NCBI RefSeq assembly: GCF_014268755.2 | Contig: NZ_CP077093.1 | Coordinates: 3,646,001 to 3,710,000, forward strand | Origin: Pseudomonas vanderleydeniana | GTDB lineage: Bacteria > Pseudomonadota > Gammaproteobacteria > Pseudomonadales > Pseudomonadaceae | Direction of reading: 5' to 3' | Length of the DNA stretch: 64,000 bases | In this document: piece by piece, positions 12,101 to 18,959 of the stretch | Position numbering within the stretch: the stretch's first letter is position 1 | Layout: every line of letters starts with the position of its first letter | The notes under the pieces: generated by a model | Databases searched by the model: none | Seen by the model: the letters and a program-made list of their open reading frames with translations, nothing else | Told to the model about the DNA's origin: nothing | Position numbers and translations under genes: made by a program

Positions 12101-15100
12101 CGGTGAAGAGCCAGATCGGCCACCTGGGCGCCGCGGCCGGCGTGGTCGGGCTGATTCGCGCGACCCTGGCGGTCTATCACGGTATCTTGCCGGCGAACCT
12201 GGGCTTCAATCGGATCAACCCGCAGATCGATCTGCGGCACACACCGTTCTACATCCCGACCCAACCACGTGCCTGGCCCGAAGGGCGCAGGCGTGTGGCC
12301 GGGGTGAGCAGCTTCGGTATCGGTGGCACCAATGCCCATGTCATCGTCGGGGCCGCCCCCACGAACGAGCGGCCAACGGCGCAGCCTGCGGCGTGCCTGC
12401 TGATCAGTGCGCACAGTCGCAGCGCACTGCTGCGCAACATCATGGCAATCAGGGCCTATCGGGACGAGTTCCCGCAGCGCCACGAAGCATTGCTGCGCTT
12501 CCTGCAATCGGGACGACGCCAGCACCGCTGGCGCTACGGCGTACGCCTGGAGGCCGGAGAAAACTGGCAGTTCGATGAGGCGCTGATCCGCGAGGTACCG
12601 CTGTCGACCCGCACCTGGTCGGCCGAGGCGGCAACGCCGGAGGCGATCCTGCAGGCCTGGTACGAGGGCGCCCAGTTGACCTGGCCGACACGCTCGGCGC
12701 CACCGCCCTGGGACCTGTCGCCCTCGGCCTTCGACCTTGAACCTTGCCAATTCCAGGCGACCGGGGGGCAGCAGGTCAAGACGGTCGAAGTCCAGCCGGA
12801 GTCTGTTCGCCATGCGTTGCCTGGCTGGTTCTATCAACGCCAATGGTTGCGCTTGCGTCGTGTGCGCAGTGAGCCTGTCGGCGAGCGCCGCGACACCCTG
12901 GTGATTTGTGCCAGCGGGGCGCTGGACGACAGCCTGCTGGAAGCGTTCGAAGGCGCCTATCAGCGTGTCGTGCAGATTCGCGCCGGTAACGGCCTGCGAC
13001 GCCTGGGCGCCAATCGCTTCGAACTGGACCCCGGCGACGCGCGGACATTGTCGACGCTGCTGGCGGAACTGGTCGATCCGCAGGGCGGTGAACTGGATTG
13101 GTTGCACGCGTTGCCACTGTCGGTCAGCGGCGCCGTGAACGAACAGAGCCTGGCAGCCGCCCAATGGGCCTGCGTCGATACGCCGAGCGCCTTGCTCCAA
13201 GCCTGGGGGGAAATGGCCGGCTCGCCGAAGCTGCGGCTGTGGCTGCTGTCCGCGCAGGCCTGTGCGGTGGAAGGCGATATCCGCCGGCCCGAGCTGGGAG
13301 CCCTGGCCGGTATCTGCGAAGTGGCGCCCCAGGAGTACCCATTGCGAGTGCACTGGCTGGATTTGCCAGATGCTCAGTGGACGAACCAGGCCGCCAGCCT
13401 GGCTGCGCTGCTGGGCGATCCGGCAGCCCTGCCTCGGCGCCTGGCGGTTCGGGATGACTTCCTCTGGCAACCAAGACTGATTGCCAGTCGACCTCCGGTG
13501 CCACCGTCGGTTTCACCACTGTTGCCGCTCGATGGCACGTTCCTGGTCTTGGGGGGCAGCGGCGGTGTTGGCAGCAGCCTGTGCGAACACTTGCTGCAAG
13601 CCCCCGAACGTCGGGTCGTCGTACTGTCGCGCCGGGGGGAGGTGCCGCCAACCCTGGCCGGCCAGGGTGAGCGTGTCGAGTTCCTGCAGGCCGACATGAC
13701 CGATCTCGCGCGCTGGCCGGCCATTGTCGAGTCCCTGGTGCAGCGCCATGGCCAGCTGGCGGGCATCATTCACGCGGCGGGCGTCGGTGCCGGCAGCCTG
13801 ATCCGTTATCGTGATCCGCGGCAGATGGACCGTGTCATGGCCGCCAAGACCCTCGGCATGCTGGCGGTCGAAGCCTTGATCAGCCGGTTGTCACCGCGCT
13901 TCGTGCTGTACTGCTCGTCGATGTCGTCAGTGCTGGGCGGTGTGGGTCACCTGGACTATGCCGCCGCCAACGGCGTAATGGACAGCTTTGCGCATTACCG
14001 TCCGCCGGCAACGAGCCACTGCGTCAGGATGGGCATCAACTGGGATATCTGGCGCGAACGCGGCATGGCCACTGCGGTGAGCGCCAGCGACGAGGCTCAT
14101 CAACGACACCTGGCCGTTGGCTTGTCGGCGCAGGAGGGCGGGCAGGTGTTCGATCTTGCCCTGGCGATGCAACTACCGCAGTGCCTGGTGTCGACTACTT
14201 CGATCGAAGCATCGCGCCAGTTCTACCCCCGGCGCCACTCTTTGGGCTCGCCCGAACCCACGTCGCCGGCCGGCGATGAGCGGGATCCGGCTACGCATCT
14301 GCGCGAGTGCCTGTGCCAGTGGCTCGGTAGCGACGAACTGGACGATGGCGATTCGCTGTATGAACTGGGCGCGGACTCCCTGACGCTGCTCGACCTGATC
14401 GACGAGGTACAGACGCAGTGGGGCATTGGCCTGCAGCTGTCGCAGTTCAGCCACAAGGTCAGCTTGCGGGAGATCCTCACGCTGATCGACGGCAGTGGTG
14501 CCAGGTCGGCGGTCGTCGATTGGGCCCGGGCCGTGCAACTGGATGTCTGGAACAGTGGTAACGGGCGCGACTGGCTGTTGCTGGTGCACCCGGTGGGGGG
14601 CGATGTGCAGGCCTATCGCGAACTGGCGGCGGCCTTGCCCGACTCGCTGGGTGTCTGTGTGATCGCCGATCCGTTGTTGCAGCATCCGCAGTTGCCGGCG
14701 ATCACGATCGAACAGCGGGCCTCCTGTTACCTGCAAGCGCTGCAGGCCCGCTTTCCCCGCCAGTCTTGCAACTGGCGACTGGCCGGCTGGTCGTTCGGTG
14801 CCTGGGTGGTCCAGGCCATGTGCTCGCAGGCGCGGCAGGCAGGCCTGGAGCCGCCGTTGCTGTACCTGATCGACCCTCCCGCGCCGGATGCCGGCCAGGA
14901 ATTGGCGAGGATGGACGAACGACACATCGAACAGGTGTTCCAGCGTGAATTCTCCCAACGCTGGCCACAGGCGATCGGGCAGGGACTGTCCGAGGAAATG
15001 CAGGCTTACCTGCAGCGCCTGGTCACCTGCTGCAAGCACAACATGGCAAGCATGGGCCATTTCACGCCGCCGGCCCTGCCGGACACGCCGGCCCGGTTGT

Positions 15101-15297
15101 TTATCGCCACGCAGGAAAACCCCTATGGCGTCGGCCGAGCCTGGCAGGCCAACCAGCTCAGGGCGGCCTGGCAGGCGCTGTTGCCGCGCATGCTCGACTG
15201 GCAGGCACTGGCCACCGACCACTACGGCATTGTCACGGGACACTGGGCCCGGCTGATAGGTGAAACGATTGCCCTGGGAGGTGAGCATGCATCCTGA
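6151..15297 (+). CDS. hybrid NRPS-PKS, A-PCP-C-A(Pro)-PCP-KS-KR-ACP-TE, no AT
   Basis: 3,048 residues. I chose ATG 6151 because AGGAGG at 6141-6146 spaces correctly for it; GTG 6148 is too close. Order by residue: A1 (YTSGSTG ~159, YGPTE ~300; pocket read D-A-F-T-L-G-V-T-F-K, nearest the valine code DAFWIGGTFK), PCP1 (GGDS ~554), C (HHSVVDG ~741), A2 (FTSGSTG ~1210; pocket D-V-Q-L-V-A-H-V-V-K, nearly identical to proline code DVQLIAHVVK), PCP2 (GATS ~1603), KS (Cys ~1817, EAHGTGT ~1954, KSQIGH), KR (GGSGGVG ~2468, Tyr ~2603 in DYAAAN), ACP (GADS ~2741), TE (GWSFG ~2880). Residues ~2070-2465 hold only linker and the KR structural half; there is no GHSxG acyltransferase. The protein starts directly with an A domain, so it may load its own first amino acid. 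Predicted unit: X(Val-like)-Pro extended by one reduced C2 (inference). Confidence 0.93.
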   Translation: MDSMQQATSMALPATLLGRLAEQVRATPQALAVIDRQAQLTYSELAAASERIAHALIARGVRPGQALALCMPRSWHWLAAIIGVLKVGAVVVPLDRASPKARQARMLEDAGCVGLLVAERLTELSATLWQAEVSQLLESVAANPLERVSDPAAVSFLFYTSGSTGMPKAVEVGELGMLRLVQAGSYIDIPPGERIACLANPAFDAISFEIWAPLLNGGTCVIIADEDLLDARQLAQVLETQRVHSLFMTVSLFNTLVREYPHCFASLRQVLIGGEQISAVAVREWYQANPDSACRIFNVYGPTECTTFALCQPIARDFRGASVPIGRPLPDTGVRVLDEQQRPVTPGTVGELYLSGSGVARGYRQRPEETARAFLLLADEHGQLQRHYRTGDLVRENESGLIEYIGRADRQVKVRGFRIEPGEVEQRLVEHPGVAQAYVCTRRQAAEEHQLLAFIVPRGELGQADFDAYLQAQLPAYMRPHHLFLLDRLPLTANGKVDRRRLLEQDLQPWRAPVSGERSSAEEQGAELTWLLAQVRTLLGQPQLTAQDDWLGSGGDSLKALRLRSAIRQQWQVELSMAQLLGESFAGLAWRLRAPQLSAPVYPPAPPRSHTWRLPATAEQRRLWLLQQREPDSTAYNVPLVLHLPSAIDLDALATAVGQLVERHAALRTRFVSGPDGLDQQIAEQGTSCLRMPLGQFTEDNWQAFAALVFATPFDLGTATLFQSWLLPFADGSARLLWHLHHSVVDGWSLNLLFDDLVALYEANRRGTAEPERLECLTPLEFGQWQGRWGVAPYYRQQRRALAQFFREQPPASAAWGPQRRERGAQAGQYRQQLRVTQCQALDRFCAQQRLTRFEVLFSVFTWSLHALTGLSCPRIASPVSNRPLGEFEDIVGMFANTVLIPTQLAGSRSLTDQLREQTARVRHVLALQDVALADVVEDLHLSGQQALFDFMFVLENTDFSKLDGLQARLEFTGPVQAKCALTLSLVDSPQGLAAWWEYQCDHFTETQIQAAAQLFQRGLDELLETSGHTRLDQLLLPYRRSLPAASQGPLTPVPFTTLADWFEHQARCTPEATALVAGERRLSYRRLNELADSLAATLSDGSSLPPLGDEPGPVLLFLEPSMEHIVALLALAKLNLTAVPLDPAYPPTVLHQVVNQFRAHGLLFSEDTESALGRLEVPAIACHRVTLDAPQRSFRRRPHQGQRPLYMLFTSGSTGTPKGVRVSDRTLCNLLHWQRGEGGLGARARTLQFSMLSFDVSFQEIFSTLCGGGCYHLIVPAWRHDTPALLEYLLKADIERLFMPCVALQHLAETAVSRGIYPTHLREVVSAGEQLLCNETLRGWFAGMPQASLYNHYGPTETHVVCGLRLSGDARDWPVRAPIGRAVNNACLLLVDEDDRPVPSGVSGYLLVAGPMVAHCYLGDAPLNASRFVELPDPTGTTRLFYRTGDLARVDASGCLHYLGRDDQQVKVSGHRLELGQIEAALMQRPEVSVAIVTVDADSAKLNAYLQLDGLPPTPQELDNHLARELPAPVRIASYWRIDQWPRTPSGKVDRKALAGQGECLQGQPASEPEQVSPLQQRLRELFEAVIGRPIGLDQRFFEAGATSLGLMRLHARYNQEPDLKVSMADLFEQVSIRRLAAHLASAPAVTERQLGSGDGRHSSMAVIGMAVNVAGAPDLRAFWSMVQAGESGIERFEADEGLVGARSQLNGLLDFDPEYFGISRQEARLMDPQQRHLLMACVQALEHAALVPTAGGPRIGLIASCGETTYFQQLLRQADDAELPDTFQMALHHDKDFLATKAAYHLNLGGPAMSVQAACGSSLIAVHMAAALLRQGDADVMLAGGVLVDPTLTAGYRYRPQHIFSRDGQCRPFSDDASGTLGASGYGVVVLKPLAGAQRDGDRIYGVIEASALNNDGHDKMSYTAPSVAGQSAVIRQALDKAGLRGADIGYVEAHGTGTLLGDPIEVAALSKAFGAAPSDHCALASVKSQIGHLGAAAGVVGLIRATLAVYHGILPANLGFNRINPQIDLRHTPFYIPTQPRAWPEGRRRVAGVSSFGIGGTNAHVIVGAAPTNERPTAQPAACLLISAHSRSALLRNIMAIRAYRDEFPQRHEALLRFLQSGRRQHRWRYGVRLEAGENWQFDEALIREVPLSTRTWSAEAATPEAILQAWYEGAQLTWPTRSAPPPWDLSPSAFDLEPCQFQATGGQQVKTVEVQPESVRHALPGWFYQRQWLRLRRVRSEPVGERRDTLVICASGALDDSLLEAFEGAYQRVVQIRAGNGLRRLGANRFELDPGDARTLSTLLAELVDPQGGELDWLHALPLSVSGAVNEQSLAAAQWACVDTPSALLQAWGEMAGSPKLRLWLLSAQACAVEGDIRRPELGALAGICEVAPQEYPLRVHWLDLPDAQWTNQAASLAALLGDPAALPRRLAVRDDFLWQPRLIASRPPVPPSVSPLLPLDGTFLVLGGSGGVGSSLCEHLLQAPERRVVVLSRRGEVPPTLAGQGERVEFLQADMTDLARWPAIVESLVQRHGQLAGIIHAAGVGAGSLIRYRDPRQMDRVMAAKTLGMLAVEALISRLSPRFVLYCSSMSSVLGGVGHLDYAAANGVMDSFAHYRPPATSHCVRMGINWDIWRERGMATAVSASDEAHQRHLAVGLSAQEGGQVFDLALAMQLPQCLVSTTSIEASRQFYPRRHSLGSPEPTSPAGDERDPATHLRECLCQWLGSDELDDGDSLYELGADSLTLLDLIDEVQTQWGIGLQLSQFSHKVSLREILTLIDGSGARSAVVDWARAVQLDVWNSGNGRDWLLLVHPVGGDVQAYRELAAALPDSLGVCVIADPLLQHPQLPAITIEQRASCYLQALQARFPRQSCNWRLAGWSFGAWVVQAMCSQARQAGLEPPLLYLIDPPAPDAGQELARMDERHIEQVFQREFSQRWPQAIGQGLSEEMQAYLQRLVTCCKHNMASMGHFTPPALPDTPARLFIATQENPYGVGRAWQANQLRAAWQALLPRMLDWQALATDHYGIVTGHWARLIGETIALGGEHAS

Positions 15298-16021
15298 ACA
15301 GCGGACGGACTGGTACCAGGAGCTGATTGCGGTGCTGCTCGCCGGGCAGCCCGAGGACTGGGTGTTGCGCTGGAGCAACGAGCTGCAGACGGCGTTGGCC
15401 GGCTGGGGCGGGCCACCGCCTTTTCGCCTGATGCACGCCTGGCAGGCCGAGACGGTCCTGCCAGTCCTGCTTGAGGCCGGCATCGAGGGCGCCAGGGGCA
15501 CGGACCTTCTGACCCTGCAGCAGTTACATCGCCGGGCGGCGCTAGGACTCAACGGGCGGCGCGGCGAATGGCTGGCAGCGCTCAAGGCGATCCTGCCTGG
15601 CCTCTACCGGCAGGCCTTTCCCTATGCCAGCAGTCATGCCCGGGCTCATGAAATCGCCCTGGACTATGCCACCGCACCGGCCAACACGGCGATGATCGCC
15701 GAGCACTTTGGTGATGCCAAGGCCTACGCCGACTACTACGCCCAGCTGAGCACCGAAGCCAACGCCATCGCGTTCGCCGATGCCAACAGCCGGGCCCATG
15801 CGCGGATCGCAGCGGGTGTCTATGCCGATAACGATGCCCGGCTCTACGGCGAAATCTGCGCCGGCGCGACGCGGGTCTGTGCACTGGCTGCGGCCGGTCG
15901 GCAGGACGCAGGGGCACACCGGTCGGTCCTGAAAAAACTGGCAGAGGGCTTGAGCCGCTGCCTTATCGAATCGGCTCCGGCCGCACGTGGTTATTTCTCT
16001 GGAGAACAGCATGAACAATGA
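15287..16021 (+). CDS. unrecognised 244-aa protein in NRPS-PKS operon
   Basis: I do not recognise this family. ATG 15287 is preferred over upstream in-frame GTG codons because GGGAGG sits five bases before it. The protein is predicted soluble, largely alpha-helical and alanine-rich in its second half (repeated A-x-A-x-A runs, and the cluster SRAHARIAAGVYADND). There is no signal peptide, membrane segment, GxSxG acyltransferase motif, nucleotide-binding loop or metal motif that I can name. It overlaps the 3' end of the hybrid NRPS-PKS gene by 11 bases and the MbtH gene by 11 bases, so it is translated with the assembly line and is probably a pathway accessory or tailoring protein. It is not an obvious trans-acyltransferase. 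Confidence 0.75.
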   Translation: MHPEQRTDWYQELIAVLLAGQPEDWVLRWSNELQTALAGWGGPPPFRLMHAWQAETVLPVLLEAGIEGARGTDLLTLQQLHRRAALGLNGRRGEWLAALKAILPGLYRQAFPYASSHARAHEIALDYATAPANTAMIAEHFGDAKAYADYYAQLSTEANAIAFADANSRAHARIAAGVYADNDARLYGEICAGATRVCALAAAGRQDAGAHRSVLKKLAEGLSRCLIESAPAARGYFSGEQHEQ

Positions 16022-16226
16022 AACGGAAATGTTCGACGTCGTGATCAATCCTCAGGGCCAATACTCCGTCTGGCCGCAGGGCAAGGTCATGGCCATCGGC
16101 TGGCGTGCCGTCGGTGCCGGTGGCGAGCGCCAGGCCTGTCTGGCCTACATCGACGAGCATTGGACCGACATGCGCCCGCGCTCGCTGCGCGAGGCAGGCG
16201 TCCAACGTGCGGCTGTGGGCCAATAA
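16011..16226 (+). CDS. MbtH-like NRPS chaperone
   Basis: 71 residues, the usual MbtH-like length. Family signature residues are visible: NPQGQYSVWP near the N-terminus, GW.AVG, CL.YID..W and TDMRPRSLR at the C-terminal side. MbtH-like proteins bind NRPS adenylation domains and are often needed for their folding or activity. The start at 16011 is chosen because GGAG lies 7-10 bases upstream and because it gives the normal family length; a longer in-frame start (15987) adds unrelated residues. It overlaps the preceding gene by 11 bases and is followed 29 bases later by the dioxygenase gene, so it sits inside the biosynthetic operon and most likely serves the three NRPS proteins here. Confidence 0.93.
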   Translation: MNNETEMFDVVINPQGQYSVWPQGKVMAIGWRAVGAGGERQACLAYIDEHWTDMRPRSLREAGVQRAAVGQ

Positions 16227-16255
16227 CGCGAACAATTCGAAAAAGGTGAGGGAAC

Positions 16256-17137
16256 ATGGATCAGTGGGCATTGAAAGCCGTCGAGAGGATCGCCGGCGAA
16301 CGTCGGGCACCATACCAGCACATCACGGTCGATCGCCTGACACCGATCATCGGGGCACAGATCGGTGGCGTCGATCTATCCCAGGCGGTGTCGCAAGAGC
16401 AACTGGCGGAGATTCGCCGGGCTTTCCTGGAAAATCATGTGCTGGTGTTTCGCGACCAGCACCTGAGCGTCGAGCAGCACAAGGCCTTCGCCCGCCTGTT
16501 CGGTGAGCTGCGCGCCTTGCCGCTGGAAGATATCGATGGTGATGACGCGGAACTGGTGGTGATCCGCGCCACGGCCCAATCGCGTTTCGTGGCGGGAGAG
16601 GCCTGGCACACCGACGGCACAGCGGACCTGGCCCCTTCGATGGGGTCGATGCTGTACATCAAGGAGACCCCGGCCATCGGTACGGGTGGCGATACCCTGT
16701 TCGCCAACATGCACCTGGCGCTGGACATGCTGTCACCGACGATGCAGGGCTTTGTGCAGGGACTGACGGCAGTCCATGACGGGGCGATTCCGTGGAAGGG
16801 CTACCCGGCGCCAGAGGGATTGCCCAAAAGCGAACACCCGGTGGTGGTACGTCACCCGGAGACCGGGCGCAGGACGTTGTTCGTCAACTCGGGGTTCACC
16901 TCCCACATCGTCCAGCTTTCCGAAGGCGAGAGCCGGGCCTTGCTGAACCTGTTGTTCGATGTGGTGGCGCGCGAGCCGATCCTCTCCTGCCGGGTGCGCT
17001 GGGAGCCCAATACCCTGGTGTTCTGGGACAACCGCTGCACCCAGCATCATGCGGTCTGGGACTACTTCCCGCATTCGCGGTATGGCGAGCGGGTCACCCT
17101 CCTTGGCGAGCAACCACAGCCCTGGAGCGAGACCTGA
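16256..17137 (+). CDS. TauD/TfdA-type Fe(II)/2-oxoglutarate dioxygenase
   Basis: 293 residues, typical TauD-family length. The iron-binding facial triad is readable as WHTDGT (His118, Asp120) and a distal His in the TQHHAVWDY segment (264/265), followed by the arginine that binds 2-oxoglutarate (SRYGERV). These enzymes hydroxylate unactivated carbons, using 2-oxoglutarate and O2. It is the last plus-strand gene of the NRPS-PKS operon, 29 bases after the MbtH gene, with AAGGTGAGGG as ribosome site. A cluster-borne TauD beside a proline-coding adenylation domain suggests hydroxylation of proline or of the proline-ketide (inference). In detoxin/rimosamide pathways, as I recall them, a TauD enzyme does this job. 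Free or carrier-bound substrate cannot be told from sequence. Confidence 0.92.
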   Translation: MDQWALKAVERIAGERRAPYQHITVDRLTPIIGAQIGGVDLSQAVSQEQLAEIRRAFLENHVLVFRDQHLSVEQHKAFARLFGELRALPLEDIDGDDAELVVIRATAQSRFVAGEAWHTDGTADLAPSMGSMLYIKETPAIGTGGDTLFANMHLALDMLSPTMQGFVQGLTAVHDGAIPWKGYPAPEGLPKSEHPVVVRHPETGRRTLFVNSGFTSHIVQLSEGESRALLNLLFDVVAREPILSCRVRWEPNTLVFWDNRCTQHHAVWDYFPHSRYGERVTLLGEQPQPWSET

Positions 17138-17154
17138 CCCTTTTGTTGGCTGCT

Positions 17155-17185
17155 GATCGCTCCCACGCTCTGCCTGGGAGTGATC
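17155..17185. terminator. hairpin between convergent biosynthetic operons
   Basis: Inverted repeat GATCGCTCCCA / TGGGAGTGATC with a 9-base loop and one G-T mismatch. It lies between the stop of the TauD gene and the stop of the convergent minus-strand SGNH gene, so it could end transcription from both sides. No clear T-run follows on either strand; the call rests on stem and position. Confidence 0.5.
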
Positions 17186-17194
17186 AATGTGGTG

Positions 17195-17899
17195 TCAGGC
17201 AGAGCGCTGTTTTGGCAGTTGGTCGAGCAGCGCATCGACGACGAGATCGCCAAACGCCAGATTGCCATGCAGCGGGTCATCGATCTCGCAAAAACGCGGG
17301 TGCTGCCAGCCATCCTCGCCATTCGCCGCCTCACGCACGTCGACCCACTCGACCCCCAGCTCGCGAAGTCGTCGAATCAGCACGGTCTGCGCCGGGATGA
17401 ACACCCGTGGATCGGAAAACTCCGGCACACGCTGGGGTGGCAGGACCACCAGCACCCTGACGCCCATCGCCAATACCCGCTCATGGAACGCCAGGGCATG
17501 CCGACTCATCTCTTCGATGATCGACTCGAACAATTGCCCGCCGAGAAACCCTGCATCGAACTCGCCGCGCTCATCCTGGTAGCACTGCCAGTTCGGCCGG
17601 CTGGCGAGAAAGTGCACGCTCATGCCCAAGGTACTGACCAGGGGCATCGACAGCTCGCCCAGTCGAGTGACACCGGCCCGTTCGAGCGCCTGACGATAGC
17701 GCTGGTCCATCTCCGGATCACGAAAGGCGACGTCAGCCGGCTGCGGCACAAAGAAGTCGACATTGAAATCACGACCCGCACCCAGCGGGCCGCCACTGAC
17801 CGACAACCCGCGTGCCTGTGCCGCCTTGCCGATCGGCCCGGCATTGGAGTCGCCCAGCAGCAGGAAGCTAGGGCCTGGCGTAGTAGTCGAGTACGGCAT
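17195..17899 (-). CDS. SGNH-hydrolase-like protein
   Basis: 234 residues. It begins with a beta-strand and GDSN (residues 16-19), the block I nucleophile motif of SGNH/GDSL hydrolases, and has D-P-L-H near residue 213, which fits the block V Asp-x-x-His pair. There is no signal peptide, so it is probably cytoplasmic. The start at 17899 is chosen because the longer upstream reading runs through out-of-frame GSCFA coding sequence. It overlaps the 3' end of the GSCFA gene by 32 bases in another frame, so the two are coupled. SGNH enzymes hydrolyse or transfer acyl esters; in this cluster a tailoring acyl transfer or deacylation is possible (inference). Confidence 0.75.
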   Translation of the reverse strand: MPYSTTTPGPSFLLLGDSNAGPIGKAAQARGLSVSGGPLGAGRDFNVDFFVPQPADVAFRDPEMDQRYRQALERAGVTRLGELSMPLVSTLGMSVHFLASRPNWQCYQDERGEFDAGFLGGQLFESIIEEMSRHALAFHERVLAMGVRVLVVLPPQRVPEFSDPRVFIPAQTVLIRRLRELGVEWVDVREAANGEDGWQHPRFCEIDDPLHGNLAFGDLVVDALLDQLPKQRSA

Positions 17900-18914
17900 C
17901 TTCACAAACAAGGTCCTCGCTGGGCAGGTGGACGATCGGCTGTTCAGGGGCCACGACAGTCTCCGGCTTGCCCTCCAGGGCCGTAAAGAACTGACGCATG
18001 ACGAAGGCCACGCCCTCGGTCGTGACCTCGCGCTGGTTGGCCTGGTAAAAGGCAGCCTTGAACGGTGTTCCGGTGATGATCTCGTAGGAGGGGAAATAGT
18101 CGATTTCGCGCTGCTCCTCGCAAAGTTGACCGGCCACAGCACGCAATACCGACTTGGAGTAGGTGGTAGCCGTCAACACATGCTGGCCTGTCGCCGTAGC
18201 GGTCAACGGCACCGGTGATACCGTGAGCAATACCCGGATCCGCGGATTCACCGAGCGCAACAGCTCGACGGCCATGCTCATTTCGCGGTGGCTGTCGACA
18301 AAGCCGAAGTTGCGCAGGGCATGGGCATCCGGGTCGAACGTCCCCTGCAGAGTGCCCGGGCAGACCGGATAGACCAGGCCCGTGCGTCGGTTGACCCAGG
18401 CCTCGGTCAACCCCAGCGTGAAGACGAAGACCCTGGCCCGAACCAGTGCGGCCTTCATCGCCTGCCGTGTGACCTGACGGGCCTCCAGCAGTGCCTGCCG
18501 GCTTGGATAACCATCAGGCTCGACCATCGGGCGCATGGGGTCGAAGTAGCGTCCATCACGGCTCCAGACCTCTTCGGGCATATCCTGCCGACCCAGGCAC
18601 CATTCCAGCCACTGGCGCAGCATCGCCGGGGTGTAGAGATTGCCGGTACGAAAGGAGAACACTCCATAGTGCCGCGCCTTGCACTCGGCCTCCGACAGCC
18701 CGATTGGCGCCGGTTCGCTGTCGATCCAGTTCATGCCGCGCTCCACCAGGGCCCGCCCGATATGCTGGGCGAAACAGGAGCCGGCCGTCACGATGGCATC
18801 GTCACGCTCGATATCGAATTGTGGCTGCCACAATTCGCTCATGCCCTGGACCGTCTGTTGGGCCACGGCGCTGCGCCAGAACGAGCGCGGTGACAGAAAT
18901 TGGTATGGATTCAT
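17868..18914 (-). CDS. GSCFA-domain protein
   Basis: 348 residues. The signature AGSCFAQHIG lies near residue 45, followed by SEAECKARHYGVFSF and, further on, FTLGLTEAW and SPVPLTAT, all typical of the GSCFA family, a branch of the SGNH-like fold whose reaction is not established for most members. ATG 18914 is preferred to the TTG at 18944 because the protein then begins MNPYQFLSPRSFW, a usual family start. It sits between the MFS gene (45 bases upstream) and the overlapping SGNH-like gene on the minus strand, facing the NRPS-PKS operon. The two adjacent SGNH-fold proteins may act together on an acylated or saccharide substrate (inference). Confidence 0.85.
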   Translation of the reverse strand: MNPYQFLSPRSFWRSAVAQQTVQGMSELWQPQFDIERDDAIVTAGSCFAQHIGRALVERGMNWIDSEPAPIGLSEAECKARHYGVFSFRTGNLYTPAMLRQWLEWCLGRQDMPEEVWSRDGRYFDPMRPMVEPDGYPSRQALLEARQVTRQAMKAALVRARVFVFTLGLTEAWVNRRTGLVYPVCPGTLQGTFDPDAHALRNFGFVDSHREMSMAVELLRSVNPRIRVLLTVSPVPLTATATGQHVLTATTYSKSVLRAVAGQLCEEQREIDYFPSYEIITGTPFKAAFYQANQREVTTEGVAFVMRQFFTALEGKPETVVAPEQPIVHLPSEDLVCEDAVLDYYARP

Positions 18915-18959
18915 CCCTGGATCACTCCGGATTGGACCTGGCAAGGGGAAAGGGCGCCG

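Noticed and set aside
10834..13470. Long minus-strand open frame of 878 codons opposite the hybrid NRPS-PKS
   Set aside because: The plus strand carries continuous, motif-rich KS and PCP sequence here. The minus reading has no recognisable domain and is an antisense artefact of GC-rich codon usage.
17868..17899. Possible frameshift joining the GSCFA and SGNH-like genes into one
   Set aside because: Each protein has a complete family-like N-terminus and a normal length, and the overlap is a usual translational coupling, so two genes are more likely.
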